NCBI GenBank assembly: GCA_030068145.1
Contig: JAPJBO010000008.1
Location: 248,001-312,000, forward strand
Length of the DNA stretch: 64,000 nt
Source: Diplonema papillatum
Taxonomy: Eukaryota; Euglenozoa; Diplonemea; Diplonemida; Diplonemidae
Direction of reading: 5' to 3'
How positions within the stretch are numbered: the stretch's first letter is position 1; every line of letters starts with the position of its first letter. This document shows positions 47,801 through 56,200 of this stretch, piece after piece. A model generated the notes under the pieces. That model did not search any database. It saw only the letters and a program-made list of their open reading frames with translations, and was not told the origin of the DNA. The position numbers and the translations under genes are program-made.

Positions 47801-50505
47801 CAAGCTGTATAACACTCCTAGTAGGCAACAAATTCCCAGAAACTCCCCGTACTCAGCCGTGGTGCTCGCCTGCCTTCATGGCACTTGCACTTTACAGAAC
47901 TCAATACTCAGCCCGATTCCTGTGGGGGAAGAGTGGGGGTGGGTGGCCCACCAAAAAAGCGACCACAGTTCTCCGCAAAACACAAACCGACGAGTAATCG
48001 TGACTTATTCCTGCAGAACTGGCTTTGTTGAATGACGCTCGTGGCAGACAACTGACCCCAAGCTTTCGTCTATCGCACAGTAAGGATTCGCGTTGGGAAC
48101 TGCGTTCGGAAAATCATTGGACCGGAATTTCTTTTTGGACTTTTTGGAGGTTCTGAAAGTTTTGGACTTTTCCCTGGGGTTTTCACTTTTTGGCGGTATT
48201 TTGAAGTCTGACCCAAGCAGCTTTTGCACTCGTTTCGTGTTTCCGTTACACAAATGATGGGACCGGCAGAATGTACGAACATTTCAAAGCTTCCCGAATT
48301 CCGGGCCGAAACGCGTCCAAATTGGTTCAGGTTACCTTTAGTTTCTGTTTGTCCTTAAAACCCGTGGTGCACGATCATGACTATGGGCATAGCCTGGGTC
48401 GCTTAGACAAGCACATGACGGGGGCGACTCATGAGATTGCCCCCGTCGCCGACCACGTGCCGGAACACGACGTCCGGGACCGGCTATACTTGATCAACTC
48501 CTTGAACGTCAGCAGCCCGCTGTCGTCGGCATCCACCGCGTCAAAAACGCGCGTGTCCGCCACTCGGCAGCCAGGACGTCGCCTTCACTCAGCGACGCTC
48601 GCTTCACTGCGAGCTCACCGAGGTCGAGTCCTTCCGCGGCATGCCGGCTTGCTCCGTAAGTCCATACTTGGACCGGAACCTTTTTGGACTTTTGGCCCAA
48701 GTTTTGGGGTTTGGAAAAGTATTTCGACTTTTCCTGGTCCAACATTATTCCGAACACGGTAGCAAGCGCAACGGTAGGGTACACTTTTGCGGTGGGACCC
48801 TCTGAAATTTACAAACCAGCCCAGATTTCGGTTCGGAACAGGTGGATTTCTACTAGGACACTAGTCATTTTGACTAGTGCACTAGTCATTTTTACTAGTG
48901 CACTAGTCATTTTTACTAGTGTTTTTACTAGTGCACTAGTCATTTTTACTAGTGCACTAGTCAAAACACCTTTTTCACTTTTACTAGTGCACCGTGCTTG
49001 ACCCGGGGGGGGGGGTGTGGGCAAGCCCCTTAATGTGTCTCAAACCCCCTTATTATCACACCGGACAGACAGTGTCTGGTGTGGTGAACAGGCAGGAGTC
49101 TTGGGAGCTGGCAATGAGGAATCTGCACGTAAAAACAAGAGTCTCCGAGGCTAATTTGGTGCGCACATGGTCACCCGGAGCGGAATCCGCTTTTCTTTCT
49201 CCAGGTGCTGACCCTTGCCGCCCATTCCCAGACCACAGTGGAAAATCTGAAAAAAATGCCTGTTTTTGGCCCTATTTTGGATCATGCGGGAGGGGGGGGT
49301 GGGGGTACCATACCCCCCATCTGTGTGGGTTTGTGAGCTCCTATGCATGGCACGGGGCCCATCTGGTAGGAAATAACACTCAGAAGTTGTTTTTGGGTGA
49401 TCCTGGGGGGGGGGTTTTGGCATTGACCCATATATCCACACCTCACACCTGATACCCTTCCAAAAAGAGTCCTGGACTCACTGAAAGTGCTAAAGTCACA
49501 CTTCGTCCTGACGAAAGTTGACAAGAGCAGACACGACGTAGGATTTGTGTGTAAAAAACACTACCACCGCATGCTGCAAAACCAGCTCCGTTCGAACTGT
49601 TGTGCATGACATCGACGAGTTGCGAACCACTCTGGCAGCAAGAAACGTTTCACTGGGTTTCAGCCCTGTAGGTAAGCTACCCTACCTTTACGGCCTCCCG
49701 AAACTACACAAGGAAAACAAAGGCATGCGCTGGATAGCAGGAGTTTCCTTTCGCAGCCCGCCCCTTTGTGAGAAAGAACTTGACGGTCTTGACTTTGACG
49801 ACGAACCCCCTCCCGCACCTCGACCCCCTCCCCAATCGAAACCAACGAAAGGAAAACCGAAAGCAGCGACCACGGAAGCCAATACCTTACTTTCGCAACT
49901 CTTGAAACTAGTGATGCAGTTCCTAAAAGCCAAAGTTAAGTTGGTCAAAATGAATTTAATCCGGAGCATGCCTGAGAACTCTGCTCCCAGGGTGCTACCT
50001 GAAGACTGGCGACCCCCTCGATGGCACAACATGAAAATACGTTTTTCGCAAAACCTAATTTTGGGTTCAAGCCCATCAGATATCGAGCTTCGAGCCCACC
50101 GAGGTTCGGAATGAAAAGATCTGATTCGAGGCCTCTTGGAATCCCGGATACTTCTGAGCATCTAAAATGGAAGACACCACTGCAGGCCGGGCTCTACGGA
50201 AAGTCGGAGCTTGTTTTGACAAGTTCCGGTGCATCACCATCCTGCAATCAAAGACTCGAAGAGGCCCCAGTCGCTGATTTGTTTGCGACATCAAGCGTTT
50301 CTCAGCCCCAGGTGTGTTTGTATTAGCACCATGTTCCTTTAAGCTTGATCAATAAATAAGGGCTGTGTAGCTATCAACTTACTGATCATCAATTTGAAAG
50401 AATGCAATACTTCCCACACAGAATGGCTCTGGCGACTGGCAGCCGAATTGGGAAACTGATAATCCTGACTCGAAAGAAGGCGATGATGAATGGTCGGGAT
50501 TTTAA
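32110..50505 (+). CDS. BAR-domain protein gene, four exons, one 17-kb intron
   Basis: BAR proteins (amphiphysin/Rvs family) dimerise to bend membranes, typically in endocytosis. Exons: 32110-32849, 32967-33063, 50186-50311, 50422-50505 (348 residues). The start at 32110 (MQYLKDIGAAAKRGRQQVLQK) fits a basic amphipathic N-terminus, and MGVTEETKDDEYDAAREK and the long heptad-rich stretch to residue 246 fit a BAR domain. Exon 2 (GEKDADDRGKDKCPKPEEG) is an acidic/basic linker. The distal exons carry DLF and end DDEWSGF, a WxxF-type peptide of the kind that binds AP2 ears. The join of exon 2 to exon 3 over 17 kb is inferred from matching phase 0, strand and an endocytic tail; it could instead be two genes. 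Confidence 0.65.
32967..33063 (+). CDS. BAR gene exon 2 (charged linker)
   Basis: Acceptor CACAG; T completes the serine codon left by exon 1. Encodes AGEKDADDRGKDKCPKPEE and GLFASPQLPLDDK, ends in phase 0 at donor GTTTGT. Confidence 0.7.
33278..33331 (+). repeat. 54-bp target-site duplication, left copy
   Basis: Identical base for base to 38972-39025. Begins AGTGCATGCTAATCCATG and ends AATGCTTAACAA. Flanks the LINE at 33332-38971. Confidence 0.97.
33491..38956 (+). CDS. LINE polyprotein: AlkB-like / 2A / EN / RT / zinc fingers
   Basis: Read from the element's 5' end. AlkB-like Fe(II)/2-oxoglutarate dioxygenase (about 33380-33760): NWYRRG, HKD at 33533-33541, PLPVGTL, LWTHGI (His at 33689), and RVSLTYR at 33722-33742, i.e. 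HxD...H...RxxxxxR. A Pro-rich linker follows, then a 2A motif (AGDIEQNPGP). Next an APE-type endonuclease (KFATLNVTSLL near 33985, MGDLNTEEDR near 34470, GTRIDRILLN near 34610), a reverse transcriptase (GFRPGHRIEDVL, GVALDFRKCFD, ILQGCPVS, SYADDATLL near 36280), a CCHC finger (CKHCGSGVTENEQHIYWDC near 37280), ELAIDFELFSGL at 37731, a Cys/His-rich module (38140-38440) and a basic tail. The window's numbering of 1821 residues starts at a TTG at 33491; the natural start is unknown. Two products are expected if the 2A works. Confidence 0.92.
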   Translation: MLANWYRRGVGINPHKDQRELGPRVATISLLSDTVMEWERGSRRVRTPLPVGTLCHMEGEARSLWTHGIRPDDVARDRVSLTYRAVREAASQRLQGRDTPQETPPMPPPPRPQASSPPPQQQFSPAPRTDLCNRQRTLISIKETTRQQLLSAGDIEQNPGPGRTEMKFATLNVTSLLQYLPAADAVEADLLCCQEVTLLPCKRAQAEEYLRKWCCHWGLPPPGRLCRNSGSRSTVNAANGGLSTLVLRPIPAYDTMTALSHAAIRSPDRVSHTVVATGAGNTFVHVFNVYCPSGNGRAESEEREDMLEKILFAAADSLGDVPIMVMGDLNTEEDRSPVLRKALRNGWSDAAELHHARTGDTPPPPTFTSARTTGTRIDRILLNRITTGAFRQCVTTAVNVPGHRLVTMTLDIAALRQIVWRFKVPREIPTEGGPKWGLSDTEANREAVQRLTNSDFAERLAAQRVEEAWLEWSRVSEQYLQDAFGIPAEERGRSTGRGIKTSPKRVCITASTASDGSGAANSRQLRLRKAIHRMERICSYLAQRRGPEAVPHEVSRCWQNSRRLAQACMKGGQGTEGFPDHEEAKQLLTALREETSRLGREGSAARFTKYRDKLNERADASRRCLTTICAGRAEPSGVLRTGAGVTANVDEMDEALNTAWDPILRKYKDGPEPEYEPFRDRFQDHIGPHLMEAGTITGEELRILLRKKPKKSASGVDGWRMAELRELPLPLLNALADVMNLVEATGDWPASMTTALVSMVPKDESQDPLHTRPITVTSAVYRLWACRRLADIVLWQEGWIEEGQKGFRPGHRIEDVLMEIGLEVEDALLDGEPLYGVALDFRKCFDMVPREVVLRLAEDLGLHGRVLKPLRAIYSLLARRFKLPLGVGREFSVTNGILQGCPVSVILINALLSVVMKAVKKEAEGVSPKSYADDATLLSRLSEAALQKGVDIVDEFCTLTGMQLNLEKTIAFSTRQRHQSTLRLRSGNALLRFSKSVTCLGALVSTAKNRKERSDSKRVERAAALAEGLRHAPFRYEKRVRIVQSNVLPAALSGCSFAPVSKVAMKRLTTSVMGLIWGGANPKRAREMVLNFQEKGHLTDPGTCLAYRVTTAFYAACERLPRLLPLMESIRGRYAEGDQPLGPVGLAMRSMEECGHIWEPGPLSRTLRRNGAVFDPLASSPSKRGHEVRADLRTRTWARLMARRPGYQGLERADLERTNAFWKTRECSAHTAKLIRVAIAGGVNTAEFTSRMRQAGAEPQAPSCKHCGSGVTENEQHIYWDCDAYSHIRRREAHAGLMAANRTEWPRCTLEHGVVVPGNAHLSRRLQEMMAEILAERAGLEARGWVARNPTTPWSRADAMPAEKFDHPFARIAPAWTWERNKTWGLPTFYALVAWLSDMQWTESGQASMLELAIDFELFSGLSMPLHGNAPKGVRERGNVLRCMMSALDKLAAQQGLGSCMRGERVCPTTSLSFMGISGISGVRPRPRFREAHTGTILEEQVKGSDVGTQCPAYPDWTIGRAARWALPAPPQLHPDPVHMPGVDIEKALVTCATHHKGKCEACRALVRRDVPTVEMCCRHHHHANDGQPIAVCTEHSTTKCGECKTAAACCRSGHHACRTHGRGTCQECKRLPTLTQRRPAACCRRGHHQSNEPNVPSTPGRNKKKRPSSPTQVGVQRGTPVGKRAAQAPPAATKKETATTGRATKRPPPTPGTSERPALKKRVLGTPKEGPIAGRKRKKTKATTPDSGVHRRKKKVPRASSSQKRPGTTGTPMPSKVKNGHTCPPSYSPTQSLESQESQTPLAPQMLDLDDAMAGDDVIR
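33950..33973 (+). other. 2A ribosome-skipping motif of the LINE
   Basis: Encodes DIEQNPGP, preceded by RQQLLSAG; the classic 2A core D-V/I-E-x-N-P-G-P. Almost the same as the 2A at the start of the Trypanosoma cruzi L1Tc element (LLLSGDIEQNPGP, recalled). Ribosome skipping at the last Gly-Pro would separate the AlkB-like part from the endonuclease/RT. Confidence 0.9.
38972..39025 (+). repeat. 54-bp target-site duplication, right copy
   Basis: Exact repeat of 33278-33331, immediately after the LINE 3' end. Confidence 0.97.
39100..40790. mobile_element. Rearranged LINE copies (family of 53830-55330)
   Basis: Direct similarity to the 53850-53940 block at 39112-39215. Then 39262-39420 is the reverse complement of 53955-54105. 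After an AT-repeat (39427-39442) and a segment like 6290-6430, 39612-40385 is again direct, starting where the inverted part ends (about 54112), and encodes FCRQHRMTQCATCKTIAECC and LCCRKGHHRA. 40490-40790 is the reverse complement of the 55110-55320 tail. So one copy has an inverted 5' part, and the tail of a second lies in opposite orientation. Frames are broken. Confidence 0.65.
40791..42599. other. BAR-gene intron, nothing firmly recognised
   Basis: No coding family identified. 42240-42500 precedes the Penelope-like element and may include its 5' terminal region, but no repeat copy was found to define it. Confidence 0.3.
44622..49432. mobile_element. TIR element with C/G-run ends, inserted in the PLE
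   Basis: The left end TGGGTCAATGCCAAAACCCC is repeated inverted at the right end, flanked by TA on each side (possible TA target duplication). Long poly-C and poly-G runs (up to about 30) and GGCCCGGGGCCCGGGCCC palindromes fill the interior, and blocks such as GGGGGTGGGGGTACCATACC occur near both ends. The PLE coding sequence resumes directly after it. No transposase recognised. It contains CACTAGT copy 2. Fragments of the family lie near 4640-4800 and 6455-6510. Confidence 0.75.
46666..48996. mobile_element. CACTAGT-array DNA element, copy 2
   Basis: Same CACGGTGCACTAGT inverted ends and subterminal TGACTAGTGCACTAGT arrays (46670-46815 and 48855-48990) as 7078-10140, and the same interior without that copy's nested insertion. 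No transposase frame recognised. Confidence 0.8.
50186..50311 (+). CDS. BAR gene exon 3 (inferred)
   Basis: 42 codons in phase 0 from acceptor TGCAG to donor GTGTGT: AGLYGKSELVLTSSGA, then EEAPVADLFATSSVSQPQ. Contains a DLF endocytic-type motif. Linkage to the BAR exons upstream is inferred. Confidence 0.55.
50422..50505 (+). CDS. BAR gene exon 4 (inferred), acidic C-terminus
   Basis: Acceptor CACAG, then NGSGDWQPNWETDNPDSKEG and DDEWSGF with TAA at 50503-50505. Acidic and Trp-rich, ending in a WxxF motif. Confidence 0.6.
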   Translation, partial: NGSGDWQPNWETDNPDSKEGDDEWSGF

Positions 50506-50725
50506 CGGCTGGTCTCCCGCCGGTGGTGCTCATCTTCATCCTTTACCGACGCTCCTGTCTATGTGTCCAAGCAAGCCAAGAGCTTCGATGTTGTCAAGCT
50601 CAGTCGTGCTGTTCATAGCGTTTTCAATGGCTCCTGTAGTCCTTGGTGTGTGTGTGTGTGTGTGTTGCGGACCCGTTTTAACGTGGTGCCTCCCTTCACG
50701 AAAGTACGACTACGCTCATATACGG

Positions 50726-52290
50726 CTATGTGACGGCCGATGCACCCCCGGGCTGGGAGTAGGGGTCTCTGTTCGCTCTTCTGTTTGCGTGATGCTTAGA
50801 GCAGCAGCTGGCTAATGCTTCGTTGGAGGCTACACAATCGCCGCAGCGTCCTAGTCTGTGAGCTGTGCAAAAGTGCATCCGCGGCCGTAGACCATCCCAT
50901 CCGTGATGATGCTGTTTGAGGCGACAGCAGGTCTCCGCCGGCAGGCGCTTTCTGACACACTCACTGCATCGCGGCTTTCTGTGATGCGAGCAAACCACTC
51001 CGGGGCGGAAGTATTCACCGCGCCTTCTGGAGCCTCGATAGGGGGAGCTCCTTTGCACGGATCCGTGCTTGAGCTTCTGCCTGCCGCTTCAGCCCTCGCC
51101 TTCCAGTCCGGCTTTCCCTGCGTCCACCCTGCCGAATAGGCCTCCTCTGGCAAAAAGGTCGCGGCCCATTCCAGGTGCGGAGGGAAGTTTCGAGGCGTGC
51201 ACAGTTGTTGACCGCGACCGAGGATGTGATCATGAAGATACGCGATCACACGAGAAAGCCGGCCAACAAGAAACAGCCCGCACAACCGTCCCTCCCACAG
51301 ATGTCAACACGGTGGTGGAGTATTCATGGCCGCAGAACCACGGCTGTGCAACCACTTTTCTGTACGCCTTTCCCATTTCTATGAGGCTGAGTGCTTTTCC
51401 TAGACCGGTCTCTTGTTGTTGCCGGGTGGGCCTGTGGCTCTGCACCAAGTCCATGGCGGCATTGCTAAGCGCGTCCGCGTCTACTTCCGCTCCCGCGCTA
51501 CGTGCTCAATGCGCATAGTCAGCCGCCTTTGCAGGGACGACCATCAAGGCCGCGTGCGTCAGGTATCCTCTGAACATGCCATGCGTCGTGTGAGGTGCCC
51601 GGCGACCAGCGCCGAGTCGCCTCGCACTGTGCACTCCTCTCCTTCCGCTTCGCCTGCATTCCCCAGCAGGTGCAGGCCCGCCAGCAGTCCTTCGTACTCC
51701 GCTACGTTGTTGCTGCGTACGGCTGGCAGTGGCAGGACCAGTTCTGCCACTTTCACCCCGTCGCGGTACACTACCGCCCCTGCTCCGGCAACGGCGAAGG
51801 CGGTTCTATTCGCTCTCGCCCCGCCATCGAAATATACCAGGAACTTGCTGTCTCCCATTTCCCTGGCCGGTAACGTAGCGCGGGCTGCCGTCGCCTTGCC
51901 GGTTGGTGCTTGCGGGAGGGCTGAGTAGTACCTACTCTTCAGGTCAGGGAGTCGCCGTTCTGTGTACAGCTCGAACTCCACTGCTAATTCGATGAAACTG
52001 GTTCCCAGCTCATCGTGCCCTGGGGGGCCCACTTCGTCTGCTGCAGCCAGTCGGTGAATGCCACCCACATCTCCCGGCCATATTTCCACTTCGTTTCGAC
52101 GGCGGATGGTGCGATGGCTGGGACCATTAATCTGTGGGGTTCTGATGGCTTCCACCCACGCGGGTAGTCGTCGGTCCTGTGGTGCCTGGTGGACCTGTCA
52201 AGCAGGCCGTCTGCTTCCTGACACCGAGTTAGGACCTCGACGAAGAAGAGCTGTAGCCGCTTTAGCACTCGCAACCTTTCTTCCTTAGCT
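50726..52290 (-). mobile_element. LINE C-terminal fragment with RNase H and Cys/His module, reverse strand
   Basis: Reading from 52290 downward: TDDYPRGWKPSEPH near 52180, ELAVEFELYTE near 51975, type I RNase H (FLVYFDGGARANR, NNVAEYEGLLAGL, TVRGDSALVAGHL) at about 51850-51570, then a gap in frame, and the Cys/His module CSHHRKPRCSECVRK...CC...HHH...FCTAHRLGRCGDC...CCSKHH at 51000-50780. 5'-truncated, and the frame changes at least twice. It lies between the BAR and PDI genes. Shows that RNase H and the Cys/His module can occur in one LINE. Confidence 0.75.
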
Positions 52291-52406
52291 GCCGGCAGCC
52301 CGGGGATTTCTTGCTTGTAGAGCTGGGGCCACCCGCACAGGCGTAGGCACGGGGGCGGGCCAATAACTTTGCACGCTCACCAAGTCTCTGTGCTTCGATC
52401 GAACTC

Positions 52407-52663
<257 letters not shown>

Positions 52664-53157
52664 CTTTGAGTTGCCTTTGTGAGCACGTTGCCTGACTTTC
52701 TGCTATCCACAGATTATCTCCCGTGCAAATGTTGTACCAAACCCATTTCCTCTCCTGCCCCCCCCCCCCGGGCCCTTGCATTTTATTTGCTATTGCTGAG
52801 GCTAGAAACGTGACATATTAACATAGTTCATCCTATGCCTTCATTGAACCCTCACCATGAGTTTTGGATCACGTGAAACCGCACATAAGATCAAGCCTCA
52901 AGGAAGGACACGTGGGAAGATACGAACGAAATGTCATCGAAACAGTCTAAACATTGGTCTTTGTGTGTTCTTTTCGCTCGCAAGGCATGTCGGCAAGATT
53001 CTGTGCCACTGATTCTTTTCAGTTGACTCCGATACCATGATGGCGCGGCAGAACTGGGGCGGGTGACGATCAGATTCAATTCAGAGAGCAGTGTTTTCCA
53101 TCTCACCTGCATTCGTGGGTCTCCAGGAGCTATCCGGTGAACCGAAAATAAAAGAAT

Positions 53158-53201
53158 ATGCGCTCGCTGCTTTTGGCAGCCGCTGTGCTTGGTGTCGTTC
53201 G
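53158..53201 (+). CDS. PDI: PDI exon 1 (signal peptide)
   Basis: ATG then a basic residue and a leucine/alanine-rich hydrophobic core. Donor GTATGC; the codon CG|G is completed by the first base of exon 2. Confidence 0.85.
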
Positions 53202-56200
53202 GTATGCTTAACATTTTTGGAGCAAACTACAGGCACTGCTAACAACTGCGCAAATACTAAACCAACCATGTCACCATTGGCATCACGGTGAAAACTCAAG
53301 GGAGACAGAGGGCCCCAGGTAACGCCGAACTGAGCAGTAATGCCCAAGTAATTTCCCCCCGGGTGCGCGCATTTATTCTTTAAAGCTTGACAGGCCCGCA
53401 CTCACAAACAGGAGTGAAGAAGTCCTGGTTGCCACAGATGCTAATTGGAACGAGGTTGTTGAACAGGAACCACTCATTCTCGTTGAGTTCTATGCCCCAT
53501 GGTGCGGACACTGCAAGCAGCTCACTCCGAAGTACGAAGAGGCAGCGAAGATCCTAGCAAAAGAAGATCCACCCATCCGTCTTGCAAAAGTGGACGCAAC
53601 TGTCGAAAAGATCTACTCCGGAAAGGCCGGCGTTTCTGGGTTTCCGACACTGAAGTTGTACAGAAATGGCATCATGTCTGATTACCGTGGTGAGCGAGAG
53701 ACCGACAGCATTGTGCAGTATATGAAAGAACAGGTGTGCCTTTCTTCGTTGGCTGCAGTCATGACAGGGGACTTTAGAAACCGGGTTCCCGGTTTTCGAA
53801 ACCGGGGTTTTCCGGCTTCGGGTTTTCAAAAAGATAATAAGCATTTATTCGGCAAGATACTTTCCGTTTATTTTGCCGAGGTGTCGGGTTGAGTCCTGAG
53901 GGAGGCCCGAGGGGGGGTTTGCAACCCCGAGCCACGAGCGCCGACTGAATTTTGAAGCGATCGCTGGACCGGGGACCTTCGCGGCGGTCGGAGGAGAGAG
54001 GTGGTTCCGGGCGCTGCAACATTGGCTGGATGGGATGTGCTGGTCGGTAGCGGGTGACGTTTCGACAGCGGAGCTCGCCATCGACTTTGAAGTGTACACC
54101 GGGCTCGATCTGCCGGGCAGTGTCGTAGCAACGACGGATGGGACACCGTTGAGCATGCGTGCGAGGGTACTCGCAAGGCTTTTGAAAACCGTCGGGGATG
54201 CGCTGGAGCGAAACGGCGACGAACCGCCTCCGGCGGGAAGGAAACTGGAGAAGATAGGGTCGCTGAGAACGGTGGGAGCCCCGCCGTGCCTCACGGGGTA
54301 CGAGATGAGGCCAATCTTCCGTGGTGGTACGGAGACGATGGAAGTGCTCGAGACGCAGCTGACGACGGCTCGGCACGAATTCAACAGCGAGGCGTGGGGG
54401 ATGGATCTTTTCCCGACGTACGGAGGTGGAGCGTGCGGCGAGATGGGCGGTGTTCAACGACGCTACGGAGAAGAGGAAGGGCAAGAAGTCGGCAGTCGTC
54501 GGAGGGGATCCGTGGTACGTGCCGGAAGGGGTTCCCCGACACGAAAAGTGGGGTGAGCGGGTGTGCCACGAGCACCAAAAGGTGAAGTGCGACGTCTGCA
54601 AGCGCCGGGGCAAGTCGGTGGCGTGGTGCTGTAAGGCCCACCACAAGGAAGACGACGGCCTTGCGGTGAAGTTCTGCGCGCAGCACCGCCTGACGCAATG
54701 CGCGACGTGCAAGACGATCGCGGAGTGCTGCCGCAACGGACACCACCGGTGCCTTGATCATGGCATGCCGACGTGTGCGCACTGCAGCCGGCTCGCGGAT
54801 TTGCGGAGTCGAAGGCCCAAACTGTGCTGTCGGAAGGGGCACCACCGGGCGGCCGTGGCGAGAGGTGAAGAATCAACAACGAAGAAGAGGAAGGCGGAGC
54901 CGGAGGGCCCCGCGCCAGCGCCGAGACAGGCGAAGCGAGAGAACGTGGTGCTCGTTCTGCCGGAAGCAGCGGAAGGCGAGCGAGAGCCCGCAACATCAAC
55001 ACCGACGTCAGCAGCGAAGGTCGGGAAGACGGCACCAACGCCAGCGGAGAAGCGGGAATCGGACTCCGCGGCGGAGCGGGTACCGAAAAGGCGCAAAGGA
55101 CGCGTCGATGTGCCACGACCATCGCCCAGGCGCCGAGAAGAAGCAGAAATCGACGCGCAACCGATGAACCTCGACGAGCAATCGAAGAAGAAGCGAAGCA
55201 CCAAACGCGCGCCTGAGCGCGACGATCAAGACGAGCTAAAGAGGCGAAAGCATGACACATCACGTGCGAAGAGATAACCGCGCCGTCGGCGATGCAGATT
55301 ATCGCCACAGATTCTTTGCATTCTAATCCAAACGATTACGCTCGATTACACTCGATCAGGGGGTAGGTGAATTGGCTCAAACGTTGCGTAGCAAATGTCC
55401 GCGGCAGAACGTTGTGTGTCTGAGACATTGCGTAGCAGAACGTTGTGTAGGAGTGGAGGTGTTGTAAGTGACAACGGGTCACAGATCTAGTGCCTGGTTG
55501 TTCTGCTGCAACTGGGGGAGTCCCGGCAGGTTGACGTTGTAGTTCACAACATACGATGCTGCTTGCATGGGCGCTTGCATGAAGGACTGCACAGGTGCTG
55601 TCGTGCTGGGTAGGACTGTTGGATGAGCGCTGCTGACAAGTGCTGCGGTCGAGTTCTTGATAGCCACTGACGATGAAACGTACTGGTTTGCAGATGACGT
55701 GGCGTGGTTGAGCATAGCCTGGATCTGAGCCTGTGAGGCTCCCTGGTCTGCCGCAAACTGTGCTGCACCCCGCCGTGCGCCATGTGATGTGACATCAATG
55801 CCCGCCGGACCGATCGGGGTTTTCAGGACTTTAGCCATGTACCTTGTGACCGTGTACACTTGGTTGATACCAAGAGGCTCGTTCGTCTTCTTGGATCCTG
55901 TTACAAGGAACCTGCCGTTGGAACGGATGTGGAACTCGGCCCTTGCATTGGTATACGCGGAGACGGTCGAGTAAAACGGCCCGTCACGAATGAGGAAGAA
56001 GTCGCGGACCACTTCACCCCTCTGCTTGCTGGGTGTAAACACCACCTTCAAGTATTTCTCTCTTGCTGGGGTTACACGTGGGATCACGTCTTCGGGAGAG
56101 ATTGTCAGCACTTCATTTGCACGGAGGCTTCCACACCACTGGAGCGCCAGTGTCGCTTGTCTCACCAGATGATACCACTTGTTGTCGTCTTCCTCCGGCT

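Larger units (their letters stand above)
42600..50110 (+). mobile_element. Penelope-like element with N-terminal GIY-YIG, split by insertion
   Basis: Order on the + strand: leader region with short basic frames (42669-43330); GIY-YIG endonuclease (about 43300-44145: VIYDLANEAGNLLCVGQTSG, then RVSAHFSSA and a Lys-rich region); PLE N-terminal RT region (about 44160-44570: HVLRSQKVVDACP, CPCSQFL, EGHVMCTAHDIKMDEELLHL, then MGLKHRLP); a 4.8-kb foreign element (44622-49432); then the RT start (49440-49760: LKSHFVLTKVDKSRHDV, CKKHY, LPYLYGLPKLHK). GIY-YIG upstream of RT matches the permuted PLE group (Naiad, Dryad and Chlamys types) rather than classic Penelope. The rest of RT is missing after about 50000 and the frame is disturbed a few times, so it is a dead copy. 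Confidence 0.75.
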
